DNA from: Leisingera thetidis
Lineage (GTDB): Bacteria; Pseudomonadota; Alphaproteobacteria; Rhodobacterales; Rhodobacteraceae
Reading direction: 5' to 3'
Length of the DNA stretch: 64,000 nucleotides
Assembly: GCF_025857195.1 (NCBI RefSeq)
Contig: NZ_CP109787.1
Span: 4,095,001-4,159,000 of the forward strand
The translations under genes and the position numbers were made by a program. Below the pieces are notes generated by a model that made no database searches, had not been told where the DNA came from, and saw only the letters and a list, made by a program, of their open reading frames with translations. This document shows, in pieces, positions 38,308-49,823 of this stretch (positions are counted from its first letter, which is position 1; each line of letters starts with the position of its first letter).

Positions 38308-38536
38308 CTTTTGGCTCCTGAACTTAGCTGCCTCTATGCTGTAGCGCCGCAAGGGGCGCCAAACAAGGCGCAAAACGTGGGATTACAGCCACAATGACCG
38401 CTGAATCCGCAAGGTCCGTTAAGCGTTTGCGTGAAATCCGCTGGCTTGGTTAACCCTGCCTTCAGCCCCGCCCAACTAAGGCAAATTGATGCACCCGAAA
38501 CACCTGTTTCGGCGCTTGTTCAGGAGGCCGGTTCCA

Positions 38537-38947
38537 ATGGTCAGCGCGCAGGACAAATCCCGGATCCGGCGGAGCTTCGAAAGCGAGCGGATGGATCTCG
38601 ATGCCTTTGCGGCCGCGTTCTACGCCAAGTTTTTTGCCGCCTGCCCGGAAATCCGGCCGCTGTTTTCCTGGGATACGACCCAGCAGGAGGAAAAACGTCT
38701 GGCCTCTCTGGCGCATATTGCCGAGGCACTGGGCGATTCCGCAAGGCTGGACGCGATCCCCGAGCAGCAAGGCGCAATGCACCGCAATCTGGAGGCGTCG
38801 GATACCCATTTCAACGGCTTCATCGGCAGCTTCACCGGTGCCCTGTCGGAAACACTCAGGCCGGACTGGAGTGCGGAGACGGAACAGGCCTGGACCCGGT
38901 TCCTGACTAATGTCGCGGGCAAGATGAGCTTTCTGACGCCGCGCTAG
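38537..38947 (+). CDS. Globin family protein
   Basis: A 136-aa single-domain haem-binding globin. Helical segments FAAAFYAKFFAACPEIRPLF and EEKRLASLAHIAEALGD correspond to the B-E region. AMHRNLEASDTHFNGFIGSF contains the likely proximal histidine. Probable roles are oxygen or NO binding. The start ATG 38537 is chosen because AGGAGG lies 9 bp upstream; a longer version would begin at 38489. Divergent from the NDUFA9-like gene. Confidence 0.82.
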   Translation: MVSAQDKSRIRRSFESERMDLDAFAAAFYAKFFAACPEIRPLFSWDTTQQEEKRLASLAHIAEALGDSARLDAIPEQQGAMHRNLEASDTHFNGFIGSFTGALSETLRPDWSAETEQAWTRFLTNVAGKMSFLTPR

Positions 38948-39000
38948 GCCAACCCGGAAAACGCCATCTGCGCGCCGCCGGAAATGCGGCCGATTTCCAT

Positions 39001-39028
39001 TTGACGCCTCTCGCGAACCGACTTATAC
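39001..39028 (+). promoter_or_regulatory. Sigma-70-type promoter of tRNA-Leu
   Basis: TTGACG (39001-39006), 16-bp spacer, TTATAC (39023-39028), placing the transcript start about 12 bp before the tRNA. Confidence 0.6.
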
Positions 39029-39046
39029 GCCCTCCTCACGACACCT

Positions 39047-39133
39047 GCCCAGGTGGCGGAATTGGTAGACGCGCTAGCTTCAGGTGCTAGTGTCCGTATG
39101 GACGTGGAGGTTCGAGTCCTCTCCTGGGCACCA
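39047..39133 (+). tRNA. tRNA-Leu (anticodon CAG)
   Basis: An 87-nt class II tRNA with the acceptor stem GCCCAGG/CCTGGGC, discriminator A and an encoded CCA. The D-loop holds AATTGGTAGAC, the anticodon arm is CTAGC-TTCAGGT-GCTAG with CAG in positions 34-36, a variable stem follows (TGTCCGTATGGACG), and the T-arm has GGTTCGAGTCC. A weak hairpin CGGAAC-N6-GTTCCG at 39157-39174 may end the transcript. Confidence 0.97.
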
Positions 39134-39254
39134 TCCCCCGATTATCTCCTCCAAACCGGAACAGGCCGGTTCCGTATTGCCGGTTCCAACCCGTTTTCAC
39201 GGCAGGCAGAACGGCAGGACCGCGCTGCCGCCCTTTGATGCTCGCAGGCTTAAA

Positions 39255-40730
39255 TCAGTTCGGCTCTTTGACCGGATCCTGCGGCTGTGACACTGCTTCC
39301 TGATCCGTATCCAAAACCTCCGCCTCTGCAACCGTTTCCGATGCACTGTCTTCCAGCGCGCCAGTGATCAGCGGCAGCATATGGGCGGCTGCCAGGCTTG
39401 CCAATTCCGGTGTTTCCGGGCGCTTCCAGGTCAGGGTGTCGAAACTGGAACAGTGTTCGCAGACCGGCGCCCATTCCGCGTGAATGTGGTTGCAGCTATC
39501 ACACACCCATTGCGGGCCGCGCGGCGCGCTCAGCGCCTTGGTCAGCCAGCCCTGCACCACTTTGCTGCTGCCGCCTTCGCCGCGTTCGATCGCGGCCATC
39601 AGGGTTAGCGCCCGCGCATCCGGAGCCCGTTCTGCCAAATCGCTCAGCCAGCGGCGGGCCTCTGGGAAGTCTTCCGCCACGATGTTCAGTTCGGCCATCA
39701 CCAGCCGGGTTTCGTCATTCACCGGCTTGAGCCGGGCCAGCTGGTCAAACCGCTTGACGCGCTCCGCGGCGCTTTCCTCCGGTTCAACCTCGGCAAAGGC
39801 ATGGGCCAGGTCGGGATGCGGCTGGCTTTCCCAGGTCTTTTTCAGCAGCCGGACTGCCGGACGTTTCTTGCCTTTGGCGATATAGGCGCGGGCTGCCATT
39901 GCTGCGGCGGGCACCAGATCCGGAGACAGGCGGTTGGCCTCGATCGCCTGCTCTTGCTGCTCGACCGCAGCGGTCTCATCCAGGATCACTCTGGAGGCCG
40001 ACAATGCCAGCACCGCATCACGCCGTTTGAACACATCGCGCGGCAAGGTGCCGGTTTTCAGCTTGGTCGACAGTGTCTTGCGCGCGCCAGCCCAATCCTC
40101 GGCCTGTGCTTGCAGACGCAGCAGAGTGTCCTGCACTTCCTCATTCCTGGGGCGTAGCGCCAGCGCTTTTTCCGCCAGCTGCCGGGCGGTGTCGGTGTCG
40201 CCTTCGGACAGCTTCTGCTTCATGATCCCGCGCACCCCGACAAAGCGGGTCGGCTGGTTCGACAGCAGGCGCTTATAGGCCTCGGCAGCCTTGTGAGTGT
40301 CGCCACTCATCTCCGCCGCCTGGGCCACCAGAAGGTCCGTCAACTCGGGCTTTTGCAGGTATTTCTCCGCCCGCGCCGCTTTGGTCAGAGCCAAACGCCC
40401 CTCGCCCGACGCCAGCGCCATCAACCCATCGGACAGTGCCTGATACCCTTTGCGCTCACGACCCTTGTCCCAGAAACGCGACAAAGCGGTTTCATCGCCG
40501 TTCAGGAAGCGCAAGGTCGCAACCAGCAGCGAGAGCAGCTTCAGGAACAGCCAGAGGGAAACAACCAATACACCCAGCGCAATCACCGACTGCAGCAGGC
40601 TCAATGTGTACTCGGTGCCGGCAACGGTGACCTGCATTCCGCCTGCCATGTCCTTCAGCAAATACCCGCCAAAAGTCAGAAGTGCGACAACGGCAAGGAA
40701 AACGAGGACTTTCAACAACGACCAGAGCAT
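39255..40730 (-). CDS. HemY-like membrane TPR protein with C-terminal zinc ribbon
   Basis: A 491-aa protein annotated in alphaproteobacteria as haem biosynthesis HemY. Two N-terminal membrane helices (LLKVLVFLAVVALLTFGGYL and LLQSVIALGVLVVSLWLFLK) anchor a cytoplasmic TPR-like helical domain (about 80-400). Near the C-terminus CDSCNHIHAEWAPVCEHC forms a rubredoxin-like four-cysteine metal site like that of LapB/YciM, which suggests a scaffolding or regulatory role more than catalysis. It is not the protoporphyrinogen oxidase also called HemY. It follows the Mic60-like gene by 10 bp. Confidence 0.85.
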   Translation of the reverse strand: MLWSLLKVLVFLAVVALLTFGGYLLKDMAGGMQVTVAGTEYTLSLLQSVIALGVLVVSLWLFLKLLSLLVATLRFLNGDETALSRFWDKGRERKGYQALSDGLMALASGEGRLALTKAARAEKYLQKPELTDLLVAQAAEMSGDTHKAAEAYKRLLSNQPTRFVGVRGIMKQKLSEGDTDTARQLAEKALALRPRNEEVQDTLLRLQAQAEDWAGARKTLSTKLKTGTLPRDVFKRRDAVLALSASRVILDETAAVEQQEQAIEANRLSPDLVPAAAMAARAYIAKGKKRPAVRLLKKTWESQPHPDLAHAFAEVEPEESAAERVKRFDQLARLKPVNDETRLVMAELNIVAEDFPEARRWLSDLAERAPDARALTLMAAIERGEGGSSKVVQGWLTKALSAPRGPQWVCDSCNHIHAEWAPVCEHCSSFDTLTWKRPETPELASLAAAHMLPLITGALEDSASETVAEAEVLDTDQEAVSQPQDPVKEPN

Positions 40731-40740
40731 ATCGGCTTCC

Positions 40741-42048
<1,308 letters not shown>

Positions 42049-42099
42049 GCCGGCCTCCCCCTCGATTCCTAAAATTTATTCCTGCGAACACGCCGGACA

Positions 42100-42825
42100 C
42101 TACTCTGCGCGCCCCTTGCCCTCAAGCCGGGACAGCTGCGCTGCGGCATCAAGGACTGCCTCCGTCATGGCCAGTGCATCCGGCACCTTACTTACGCGCA
42201 ACACTTTGAAATTCAATATTTTCAGCGGTTCCGCAACGGCCTGGCTTAAAGCAATCAGATGCAAATGCGAGGCATCTCCGCACAAATTGGCAAAATGACG
42301 CGCAGTTCTGGGCGAGAAAAGCGGCACGATCACGTCAGATTGCGCTGAAAGCACCGCCTGTGCTTCCGCTGGAAGCGGCAGAAGCACCTGATCATACACG
42401 ATTTGCTCACGGCAAGGGATACCTCCATTTGCGAGCCGCGCGGCTATTGCGACACGGGCATGGGCTCCGCGCAAATGCAGCAACGGCCCTGCCCGAGGCT
42501 GGCTGAGCAGCGCTGCAACCAGATCGTCTGCGCAATGCCCCAGGCAGGCCGCCTTCCAACCCGCCTCAGCCGCAGCCCGAGCGGTGCGCTCCCCGACGCA
42601 ATAGGCCGGCAGGCGCGTTTCGGTTTCACGTGAAGCGGCCGCCACCCCGTTGGCGGAGGTGAAGATCACGCCTGTTACACCGTTCATGGCAATCGGCGCC
42701 TGTGCAGGCCGGATTTCCATCAATGGCGCAAAGATCACCCGCAGCCCGGCCCGCTCCGGCCCGGGGAGACCGGCGACAAACCGCTCCGCCGCCGCCAGCG
42801 GTCGTGTCATCAGCAAAGGCACCAT
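42100..42825 (-). CDS. hemD: Uroporphyrinogen-III synthase
   Basis: A 241-aa two-lobed protein closing hydroxymethylbilane to uroporphyrinogen III. Sequence is weakly conserved in this family. VTGVIFTSANGVAAASRE and PAYCVGERTARAAAEAGW in the first half, and DVIVPLFSPRTARHFANLCG in the second, match the pattern, and the neighbours support it. Start at ATG 42825 (MVPLLMTRPL), since HemD proteins begin with such a strand and xTRP. Divergent from tsaD by 74 bp. Confidence 0.85.
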   Translation of the reverse strand: MVPLLMTRPLAAAERFVAGLPGPERAGLRVIFAPLMEIRPAQAPIAMNGVTGVIFTSANGVAAASRETETRLPAYCVGERTARAAAEAGWKAACLGHCADDLVAALLSQPRAGPLLHLRGAHARVAIAARLANGGIPCREQIVYDQVLLPLPAEAQAVLSAQSDVIVPLFSPRTARHFANLCGDASHLHLIALSQAVAEPLKILNFKVLRVSKVPDALAMTEAVLDAAAQLSRLEGKGRAE

Positions 42826-42899
42826 CGCGTGGCTCCCGGGATTGTTTGCAGGCCGCTTAGGTGGTAGCCCCGGCGGCAATTCGATGCAACGGTAAGACC

Positions 42900-43997
42900 A
42901 TGACAAAGACCCTGACCATTCTGGGGCTGGAAAGCAGCTGCGACGACACCGCCGCCGCGGTTGTGCGGCAGGCTGACGGTGCCACGCCCGAAGTTCTGTC
43001 CTCGGTCGTCTTCGGCCAGACCGAACTGCACAGCGCCTTTGGCGGCGTGGTGCCGGAGATCGCCGCCCGCGCCCACGCCGAGAAACTGGACATCTGCGTC
43101 CGCGATGCCCTGTCAGAGGCCGGGCTGACGCTGAAGGATATCGATGCGGTAGCGGTGACCGCCGGCCCAGGGCTGATCGGCGGGGTGATGTCCGGTGTCA
43201 TGTGCGCCAAGGGCATTGCCGCGGCCACCGGGCTGCCGCTGGTCGGCGTGAACCACCTGGCTGGCCATGCGCTGACCCCGCGGCTGACCGACGGGACTGC
43301 CTATCCCTATCTGATGCTGCTGGTCTCCGGCGGGCACTGCCAGTACCTGCTGGTCCGCGGACCTGAGGATTTCACCCGCCTGGGAGGCACCATCGACGAT
43401 GCGCCGGGCGAGGCCTTTGACAAAACTGCCCGCCTGCTGGGTCTGCCGCAGCCGGGCGGCCCGTCGGTGCAGGCGGAAGCGGAAACCGGCGATCCAAAGC
43501 GCTTCCGCTTTCCGCGGCCTTTGCTTGACCGTCCGGACTGCAACCTGTCCTTTTCGGGCCTGAAAACCGCGCTGATGCGGATGCGGGATCAAATCACCGC
43601 AGAGAAAGGCGGACTGACCCGCCAAGACCGGGCGGACCTGTGTGCCGGTTTTCAGGCCGCGGTTGTCGACACGCTGGCTGAAAAAACCCGCCGTGCGATC
43701 CGCTTGTATTTGGAAGAGCAACCTGAGCAGCCAACCGTTGCCGCCGCCGGCGGCGTTGCGGCAAACAGTGCCATTCGCGCAGCGTTGGAGGCTGTTTGCG
43801 CGGAGGCAGGCGCCGCCTTCACCGCACCGCCACTGCGTTTGTGCACCGACAATGCGGCAATGATCGCTTATGCCGGGCTGGAGCGGTTCAAGGCCGGCGC
43901 GCGCGACAGGATGGACCTGGCCGCCCGCCCCCGCTGGCCGCTGGATCAGAGCAGTCCGGCCTTGATTGGATCCGGCCGCAAAGGAGCCAAAGCATGA
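42900..43997 (+). CDS. tsaD: tRNA threonylcarbamoyl transferase subunit TsaD
   Basis: A 365-aa ASKHA-fold enzyme. With TsaB and TsaE it transfers threonylcarbamoyl to A37 of ANN-decoding tRNAs. It has [16 protein letters not shown] at the N-terminus, metal ligands His119 and His123 in [15 protein letters not shown], and [14 protein letters not shown] and [18 protein letters not shown] near the end. Its partner tsaE lies in the same window at 54.3 kb. The end overlaps gpsA (ATGA). ATG 42900 follows GGTAAGAC. Confidence 0.95.
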   Translation: MTKTLTILGLESSCDDTAAAVVRQADGATPEVLSSVVFGQTELHSAFGGVVPEIAARAHAEKLDICVRDALSEAGLTLKDIDAVAVTAGPGLIGGVMSGVMCAKGIAAATGLPLVGVNHLAGHALTPRLTDGTAYPYLMLLVSGGHCQYLLVRGPEDFTRLGGTIDDAPGEAFDKTARLLGLPQPGGPSVQAEAETGDPKRFRFPRPLLDRPDCNLSFSGLKTALMRMRDQITAEKGGLTRQDRADLCAGFQAAVVDTLAEKTRRAIRLYLEEQPEQPTVAAAGGVAANSAIRAALEAVCAEAGAAFTAPPLRLCTDNAAMIAYAGLERFKAGARDRMDLAARPRWPLDQSSPALIGSGRKGAKA

Positions 43998-44956
43998 GTG
44001 TTTCGGTATTGGGATCCGGAGCCTTTGGCACCGCATTGGCGATATCTCTGGCCGGCAACAGCCAGGTGACTCTGTGGGCACGCAATGCGATGAAGGCGCA
44101 AGCGATGCAGGACAGCCGCCGCAACGGAACCCGCCTGCCTGGCGTTGCGCTGCCTGAAGCCATCTCCATTACTGCTGATATTGCGGCAGCCTGCCGGTCT
44201 GACATTCTGCTGCTGGCGGTTCCAATGCAAATGCTGCGCAGTTCCTTGGAAGAGCACAAGGATCACTTGACCAGAAAAACGCTGGTTGCCTGCTGCAAGG
44301 GAATCGAGTTGCACACCGGACTTGGCCCGATAGCGGTCATCCGGAATGTCCTTCCTGACGCCTCTGCGGCATTGCTGACCGGACCGAGCTTTGCGGCGGA
44401 TATCGCCCGTGGTCTGCCGACCGCGCTGACCCTTGCCTGCAGCGAAGCAGACCAGGGAAAGATATTGCAGGAACAGCTGACAACAGCCAACCTGCGGCTA
44501 TACCGCACCACTGATATCATCGGTGCGGAGCTGGGCGGCGCTTTGAAAAACGTGATGGCCATTGCCTGCGGCGCGGTGATCGGCGCCGGGCTGGGCGACA
44601 GCGCCCGTGCAGCCCTGATGACACGCGGCTACGCGGAGATGCAGCGTATGGCGCTGGCCTGCGGCGCCAAACCCGAAACACTTGCCGGGCTATCAGGATT
44701 TGGCGATCTGGCCCTGACCTGCAGCTCCGACCTGTCCCGCAACTACCGGCTGGGCCTGTCCATCGGACGGGGAGAGCCCTTTGATTCCAGTATTACGGTG
44801 GAGGGCGCTGCCACAGCGCGGGCCGTGGCGGAAAAGGCAGACAGGATGCAATTGGACATGCCGGTCACCCAGACGGTAACCAATTTGCTCGATCAGCGCT
44901 TGACGATCAGCGAAGCTGCGGCACATTTGCTTAAAAGACCATTAAAAGAGGAATAA
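43994..44956 (+). CDS. gpsA: Glycerol-3-phosphate dehydrogenase [NAD(P)+]
   Basis: A 320-aa enzyme making sn-glycerol 3-phosphate from dihydroxyacetone phosphate for phospholipid synthesis. The Rossmann motif is [18 protein letters not shown] at residues 4-21. [20 protein letters not shown] and the catalytic lysine region [16 protein letters not shown] follow. [20 protein letters not shown] is the C-terminal signature. It overlaps tsaD upstream and lies one base before the YciI gene. Confidence 0.95.
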   Translation: MSVSVLGSGAFGTALAISLAGNSQVTLWARNAMKAQAMQDSRRNGTRLPGVALPEAISITADIAAACRSDILLLAVPMQMLRSSLEEHKDHLTRKTLVACCKGIELHTGLGPIAVIRNVLPDASAALLTGPSFAADIARGLPTALTLACSEADQGKILQEQLTTANLRLYRTTDIIGAELGGALKNVMAIACGAVIGAGLGDSARAALMTRGYAEMQRMALACGAKPETLAGLSGFGDLALTCSSDLSRNYRLGLSIGRGEPFDSSITVEGAATARAVAEKADRMQLDMPVTQTVTNLLDQRLTISEAAAHLLKRPLKEE

Positions 44957-44957
44957 A

Positions 44958-45229
44958 ATGCTCATCGCATTGATCGCCCGCGACAAACCCGGCCATTTGC
45001 AGACCCGCCTGGACAACCGTGACGCCCATCTGGCCTATATCAACGACACCGGAGCCGTGGCGCAGGCAGGCCCGCTGCTGGATCAGGATGGCAATATGGC
45101 GGGATCTCTGGTTATCCTTGACGTCGAAGACATGGCAGCCGGCGAGGCTTGGGCGGCAAACGACCCTTACAGCAAGGCGGGCCTCTTTGAAGCTGTCGAA
45201 TTGATCACCTGGAAAAAGGTCATCGGCTG

Positions 45230-45230
<1 letters not shown>
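44958..45230 (+). CDS. YciI family protein
   Basis: A 90-aa ferredoxin-like alpha-beta protein. It has the YciI pattern RDKPGHLQTRLDNRDAHLAY with the conserved His, GAVAQAGPLLDQDGNMAGSL, and AANDPYSKAGLFE. Members may be small hydrolases; the role is not established. A strong ribosome-binding site (AAAGAGGAA) follows gpsA, and its stop overlaps the EVE gene by one base. Confidence 0.9.
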
Positions 45231-45652
<422 letters not shown>

Positions 45653-45699
45653 TCTGCCAATCTGCTCCTCAAGTGGCTGACACCATTGAGAGGAGCATC

Positions 45700-46095
45700 A
45701 TGGAATTTCTGAATGTGATTGCGGCGGCAGCGGCGGCATTTGCCTTGGGTGCCGGCTACTATGGCGCCCTGGCCAAACCTTGGGTCGAGGCGTCCGGTGT
45801 CGAGTGTGACGAGACCGGCAGACCGAAGGGCGGCCAGAGCCCGGTGATCTTTGCCTTGGCCTTTGTTCTGCAGCTGATCGTGGCGGGCATGATGCGCCAC
45901 GTGTTCACCCTGTCCGGCATCGACACCCTGGGCGCCGGGCTGATTGGCGGCGCCGGCATCGGGCTGTTCTTCATCAGCCCCTGGATTGCACTCAACAACA
46001 TGTATGGGATGCGTCCCGTTAAGCTGACGCTGATCGACGGCGGCTATGCTACTTTGGCCTGCGCAGCCGCCGGCCTGGTGCTGACCCTGTTTTGA
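45700..46095 (+). CDS. DUF1761-type small membrane protein
   Basis: A 131-aa protein with about four hydrophobic helices. It starts FLNVIAAAAAAFALGAGYYG, a helix common to DUF1761 proteins, and ends with IDGGYATLACAAAGLVLTLF. KPWVEASGV after the first helix also matches. Function unknown. ATG 45700 is preceded by GAGGAGC. It is 47 bp after the EVE gene and may still be in that operon. Confidence 0.78.
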   Translation: MEFLNVIAAAAAAFALGAGYYGALAKPWVEASGVECDETGRPKGGQSPVIFALAFVLQLIVAGMMRHVFTLSGIDTLGAGLIGGAGIGLFFISPWIALNNMYGMRPVKLTLIDGGYATLACAAAGLVLTLF

Positions 46096-46134
46096 GGTGA
46101 CAGGTTTAAAATGTCAGGGGTCTGAAATGAAAAA

Positions 46135-46166
46135 GGGAAGGACCTGAGGACAATCAGGACCTTCCC
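46135..46166 (-). terminator. Strong hairpin, T run on the minus strand
   Basis: GGGAAGGACCTGA (46135-46147) pairs with TCAGGACCTTCCC (46154-46166), 12 of 13 positions. On the minus strand it is followed by TTTTTCATTT; on the plus strand no T run follows. No convincing minus-strand gene precedes it, so it may end an untranslated RNA. TGACA-N9-TGTCA at 46098-46116 lies just to the left. Confidence 0.6.
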
Positions 46167-46202
46167 TTCCACCCCGCGTGCTCCACAATCCACCACACGC
46201 GT

Positions 46203-46298
46203 ATGAAAATCTGGTTCCTGGCCGTCCTGGCCGGTGTCTTAGGTATAGGCGCTCTGTGCCCGATTCCGCAAAGCAATAACCCGGACAATGCGAGTTAA
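46203..46298 (+). CDS. Possible 31-aa peptide with a hydrophobic N-terminus
   Basis: The frame from ATG 46203 to TAA 46298 encodes MKIWFLAVLAGVLGIGALCP and 11 more residues. It resembles a signal peptide or tiny membrane peptide. No ribosome-binding site is visible upstream, where instead GCGTG/CACGC can pair around the region before the start. The 46096-46427 gap otherwise holds the hairpin at 46135 and an AT-rich operator-like stretch at 46375. Weak call. Confidence 0.2.
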   Translation: MKIWFLAVLAGVLGIGALCPIPQSNNPDNAS

Positions 46299-46374
46299 AT
46301 CGGAACCGCCTCCAGGGCTCGGCGATTCTTAAGGGACCCTTCTGGCAGCAGCGCGCCTCTTGACAGGCAGCGCC

Positions 46375-46403
46375 TATATTTAACAATATAGTTAATTATA
46401 TTG
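46375..46403. promoter_or_regulatory. Nested AT-rich palindromes before the DUF899 gene
   Basis: TATATT-TAAC-AATATA (46375-46390) overlaps CAATATA-N6-TATATTG (46384-46403), giving three half-sites ending 25 bp before the ATG. The pattern resembles operators of ArsR-type repressors. It may control the DUF899 gene and a minus-strand transcript. Confidence 0.45.
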
Positions 46404-46427
46404 CTTGCCAGCCAGGAAGGGCACGTC

Positions 46428-47069
46428 ATGTCTGTTAGCCTCCCCAACGAAAGCGCCGCCTACCGAGCCGCCCGCAAAAATTTGCTGGAGGCTGAACTCG
46501 CACTGCGGGCGCAGACCGAAGAAGTTGCCAGACTGCGCCGTGCCCTTCCTTCCGGCGGCAAGATTGCGGAGAATTACATATTCCGCAGCACCAGCGGTAC
46601 TGCAATGTCCATTCAGGACCTGTTTGGCAGCCGCAACACGCTGGCTATCTACTCACTTATGTACGGGCCAAGCGCCAAAAAGGCCTGCCCGATGTGTTCC
46701 GCCTTTCTGGACGGCATGCGCGGGCAGATCTCCCACGTGGAGGCGCGTATGGGTTTTGCGGTTGTCGCACAATCTTCGCCGAAGCGGCTGGCCATGCTGC
46801 AGGCGGAAAAAGGTTGGCAGGACTTGCCGCTCTATTCCGCAGAGGCCACCAGCTACCAGCGGGACTATCTGGCAGAGGACGACGGCGGCGCGCAGCTGCC
46901 GATGCTGCACGTCTTCGCAAAGTCCGAGGATGGCATCCGGCATTTCTGGGGGTCTGAAATGTTCTTTGAGCCCAGCCCATGGCAACCGCGCCATATCGAT
47001 GCCCTGTGGCCGATGTGGAACTTGTTCGACCTCACGCCCGAAGGCCGCGGCGGCCACATGCCCAGCTAG
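46428..47069 (+). CDS. DUF899 family thioredoxin-like protein
   Basis: A 213-aa protein of the DUF899/AhpC-like group. A helical N-terminus (AARKNLLEAELALRAQTEEV) is followed by a thioredoxin-type fold with LAIYSLMYGPSAKKACPMCS, where a CxxC-type pair (CPMC) occupies the active-site position. MLHVFAKSEDGIRHFWGSEM and ALWPMWNLFDLTPEGRG are typical ends. Probably a thiol-based reductase or peroxidase; the substrate is unknown. Preceded by an operator-like palindrome. Confidence 0.85.
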   Translation: MSVSLPNESAAYRAARKNLLEAELALRAQTEEVARLRRALPSGGKIAENYIFRSTSGTAMSIQDLFGSRNTLAIYSLMYGPSAKKACPMCSAFLDGMRGQISHVEARMGFAVVAQSSPKRLAMLQAEKGWQDLPLYSAEATSYQRDYLAEDDGGAQLPMLHVFAKSEDGIRHFWGSEMFFEPSPWQPRHIDALWPMWNLFDLTPEGRGGHMPS

Positions 47070-47095
47070 GGCCGACAGGCTGACCGCAAAGAAGA

Positions 47096-47123
47096 AGCGC
47101 CGCCGGACCGCTCCAGCGGCGCT
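47096..47123. terminator. Bidirectional terminator between the DUF899 gene and ahcY
   Basis: AGCGCCGC - 12 nt - GCGGCGCT, followed by GACTTTTCC on the plus strand and TCTTCTTT on the minus strand. Confidence 0.75.
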
Positions 47124-47144
47124 GACTTTTCCTGACACACCAGC

Positions 47145-48533
<1,389 letters not shown>

Positions 48534-48684
48534 AGTCTGCTCCATTCCGGTTACGAGTACACTTGCAGCAGGGCGTAACACTGCAATTGTTGATATTCAA
48601 CGAAGATACCCGCAGCCGGAGCCTCAGGCCCTGGCTTTTTATTGTCGGTCAGGCTGTAGGGGGAAGCCTGTCAGGCTGCCAAAG

Positions 48685-48999
48685 TCAGCTTGGCGTGCCT
48701 GGATCCGGCGCTTTGTCCGTAATGTGGAAAAAGGAGGAACCGGTTGCAACAACGCAGCTGATCCCGTTTGCATGTGTAACCAAAACGGTAAAGGTTCCAG
48801 TTTCATCCGACGACCAGACCTCGATCACAGTGGCTTCGGGCCGGCTTTTCTGCAATCCGCCGGCGGTCAGCCGTTCGGAGTATCCGCTTTCCAGCTTCTG
48901 GGTCATGATCTCACGGTCGCCGCAGCTGGCTGCCCAGACAGGCGGCGCTGTTGCAGCCATGCCGAACAACAGGGAAAGACCAAGTAGACGCTTGAACAT
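48685..48999 (-). CDS. Small secreted hypothetical protein
   Basis: A 104-aa protein with a clear signal peptide (KRLLGLSLLFGMAATAPPVW then a likely AxA-type cleavage at WAA-SCGD). The mature part of about 80 residues has two cysteines (SCGD and GISCVV) that could form a disulfide, and ends in a short Pro/Asp-rich tail. ATG 48999 follows AAAGGAG. Function unknown. It stands alone upstream of ahcY on the same strand with a 151-bp gap. Confidence 0.7.
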   Translation of the reverse strand: MFKRLLGLSLLFGMAATAPPVWAASCGDREIMTQKLESGYSERLTAGGLQKSRPEATVIEVWSSDETGTFTVLVTHANGISCVVATGSSFFHITDKAPDPGTPS

Positions 49000-49223
49000 G
49001 ACAAACTCCTTTCTGTTGCGTGTCACATCACGAAAAGGGGTTTGCCGCAGGGTGGGGGCGGTGCCCCTTGGATACATATAATATTGGTGCAGGCGGCATC
49101 TTTTTCAAACCCGCGGGGCGTAAACACCCCGTTTCCATCCGTGTTCGTGCCACAGCAGCAGGCATTGCCCGGCCCTGCTTCAGCAGGTAGTCAGAAAGGA
49201 GATTACAGTGACAGGACACGCAC

Positions 49224-49820
49224 ATGCCCGCCAAACCCGCCCGCGCCTGGCAGCGTATGCTCTCCGGCCGCCGCCTGGATCTGCTGGATCCGACACCGGT
49301 GGATATAGAGATCCAGGATATTGCCCACGGGCTGGCCTTTGTGGCGCGCTGGAACGGCCAGACGATGGGCGATTTTGCCTATTCGGTGGCTGAGCATTCG
49401 CTGCTGGTGGAGGACATCTATGGCCGGATGCACCCCAACGCTCCGGTCAAATGGCGGCTGGCGGCACTGCTGCATGATGCGCCGGAGTATGTGATCGGCG
49501 ACATGATTTCGCCAGTGAAAGCCGCAGTGGGTCCGGGCTATGGCGAGCTGGACCAGCGGCTGACCGCAGCCATCCATCTGCGGTTCGGGCTGCCCGCAGC
49601 CCTGCCCAAGACAGTGAAGGCGCAGATCAAGCGCGCCGACAAGGTCAGCGCCTGGATGGAGGCTGTGCAGATCGCCGGGTTTTCACAGCAGGAAGCGGGC
49701 CGCTTTTTCGGCCGCCCGAAACCGGAGATCGTGGACGGCCTGGACATCGTGCTGCGTCCGCCAGTCGAAACCCGGATGGCATTTCTCGGTCGCCACGCGG
49801 ATCTGATGGCACAGCTCTGA
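49224..49820 (+). CDS. HD-domain phosphohydrolase (YfbR-like)
   Basis: A 198-aa metal-dependent HD hydrolase. Ligands are visible as AEHSLLVEDIY, LLHDAPEYVIGDMISPVK (the HD pair) and later IKRADKVSAWMEA. This order is typical of 5'-deoxynucleotidase-like proteins such as YfbR. It would act on nucleotides in the cytoplasm. AAAGGAG at 49196 is 20 bp from the ATG and better placed for a GTG in another frame, but only the 49224 frame encodes the HD fold. It converges on regA with a 3-bp gap. Confidence 0.85.
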   Translation: MPAKPARAWQRMLSGRRLDLLDPTPVDIEIQDIAHGLAFVARWNGQTMGDFAYSVAEHSLLVEDIYGRMHPNAPVKWRLAALLHDAPEYVIGDMISPVKAAVGPGYGELDQRLTAAIHLRFGLPAALPKTVKAQIKRADKVSAWMEAVQIAGFSQQEAGRFFGRPKPEIVDGLDIVLRPPVETRMAFLGRHADLMAQL

Positions 49821-49823
49821 CGG

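Noticed and set aside
39047..39133. tRNA-Leu as an integration site of a mobile element
   Set aside because: No integrase, no duplicated tRNA 3' end and only housekeeping genes on both sides.
48534..48684. Possible SAH riboswitch in front of ahcY
   Set aside because: The expected conserved pseudoknot segments were not found in the leader by eye; a covariance-model search would settle it.
49208..49393. GTG-started 61-codon frame with a well-spaced ribosome-binding site before the HD gene
   Set aside because: It overlaps the HD hydrolase in another frame and encodes no recognisable pattern; the overlapping frame carries all HD motifs.
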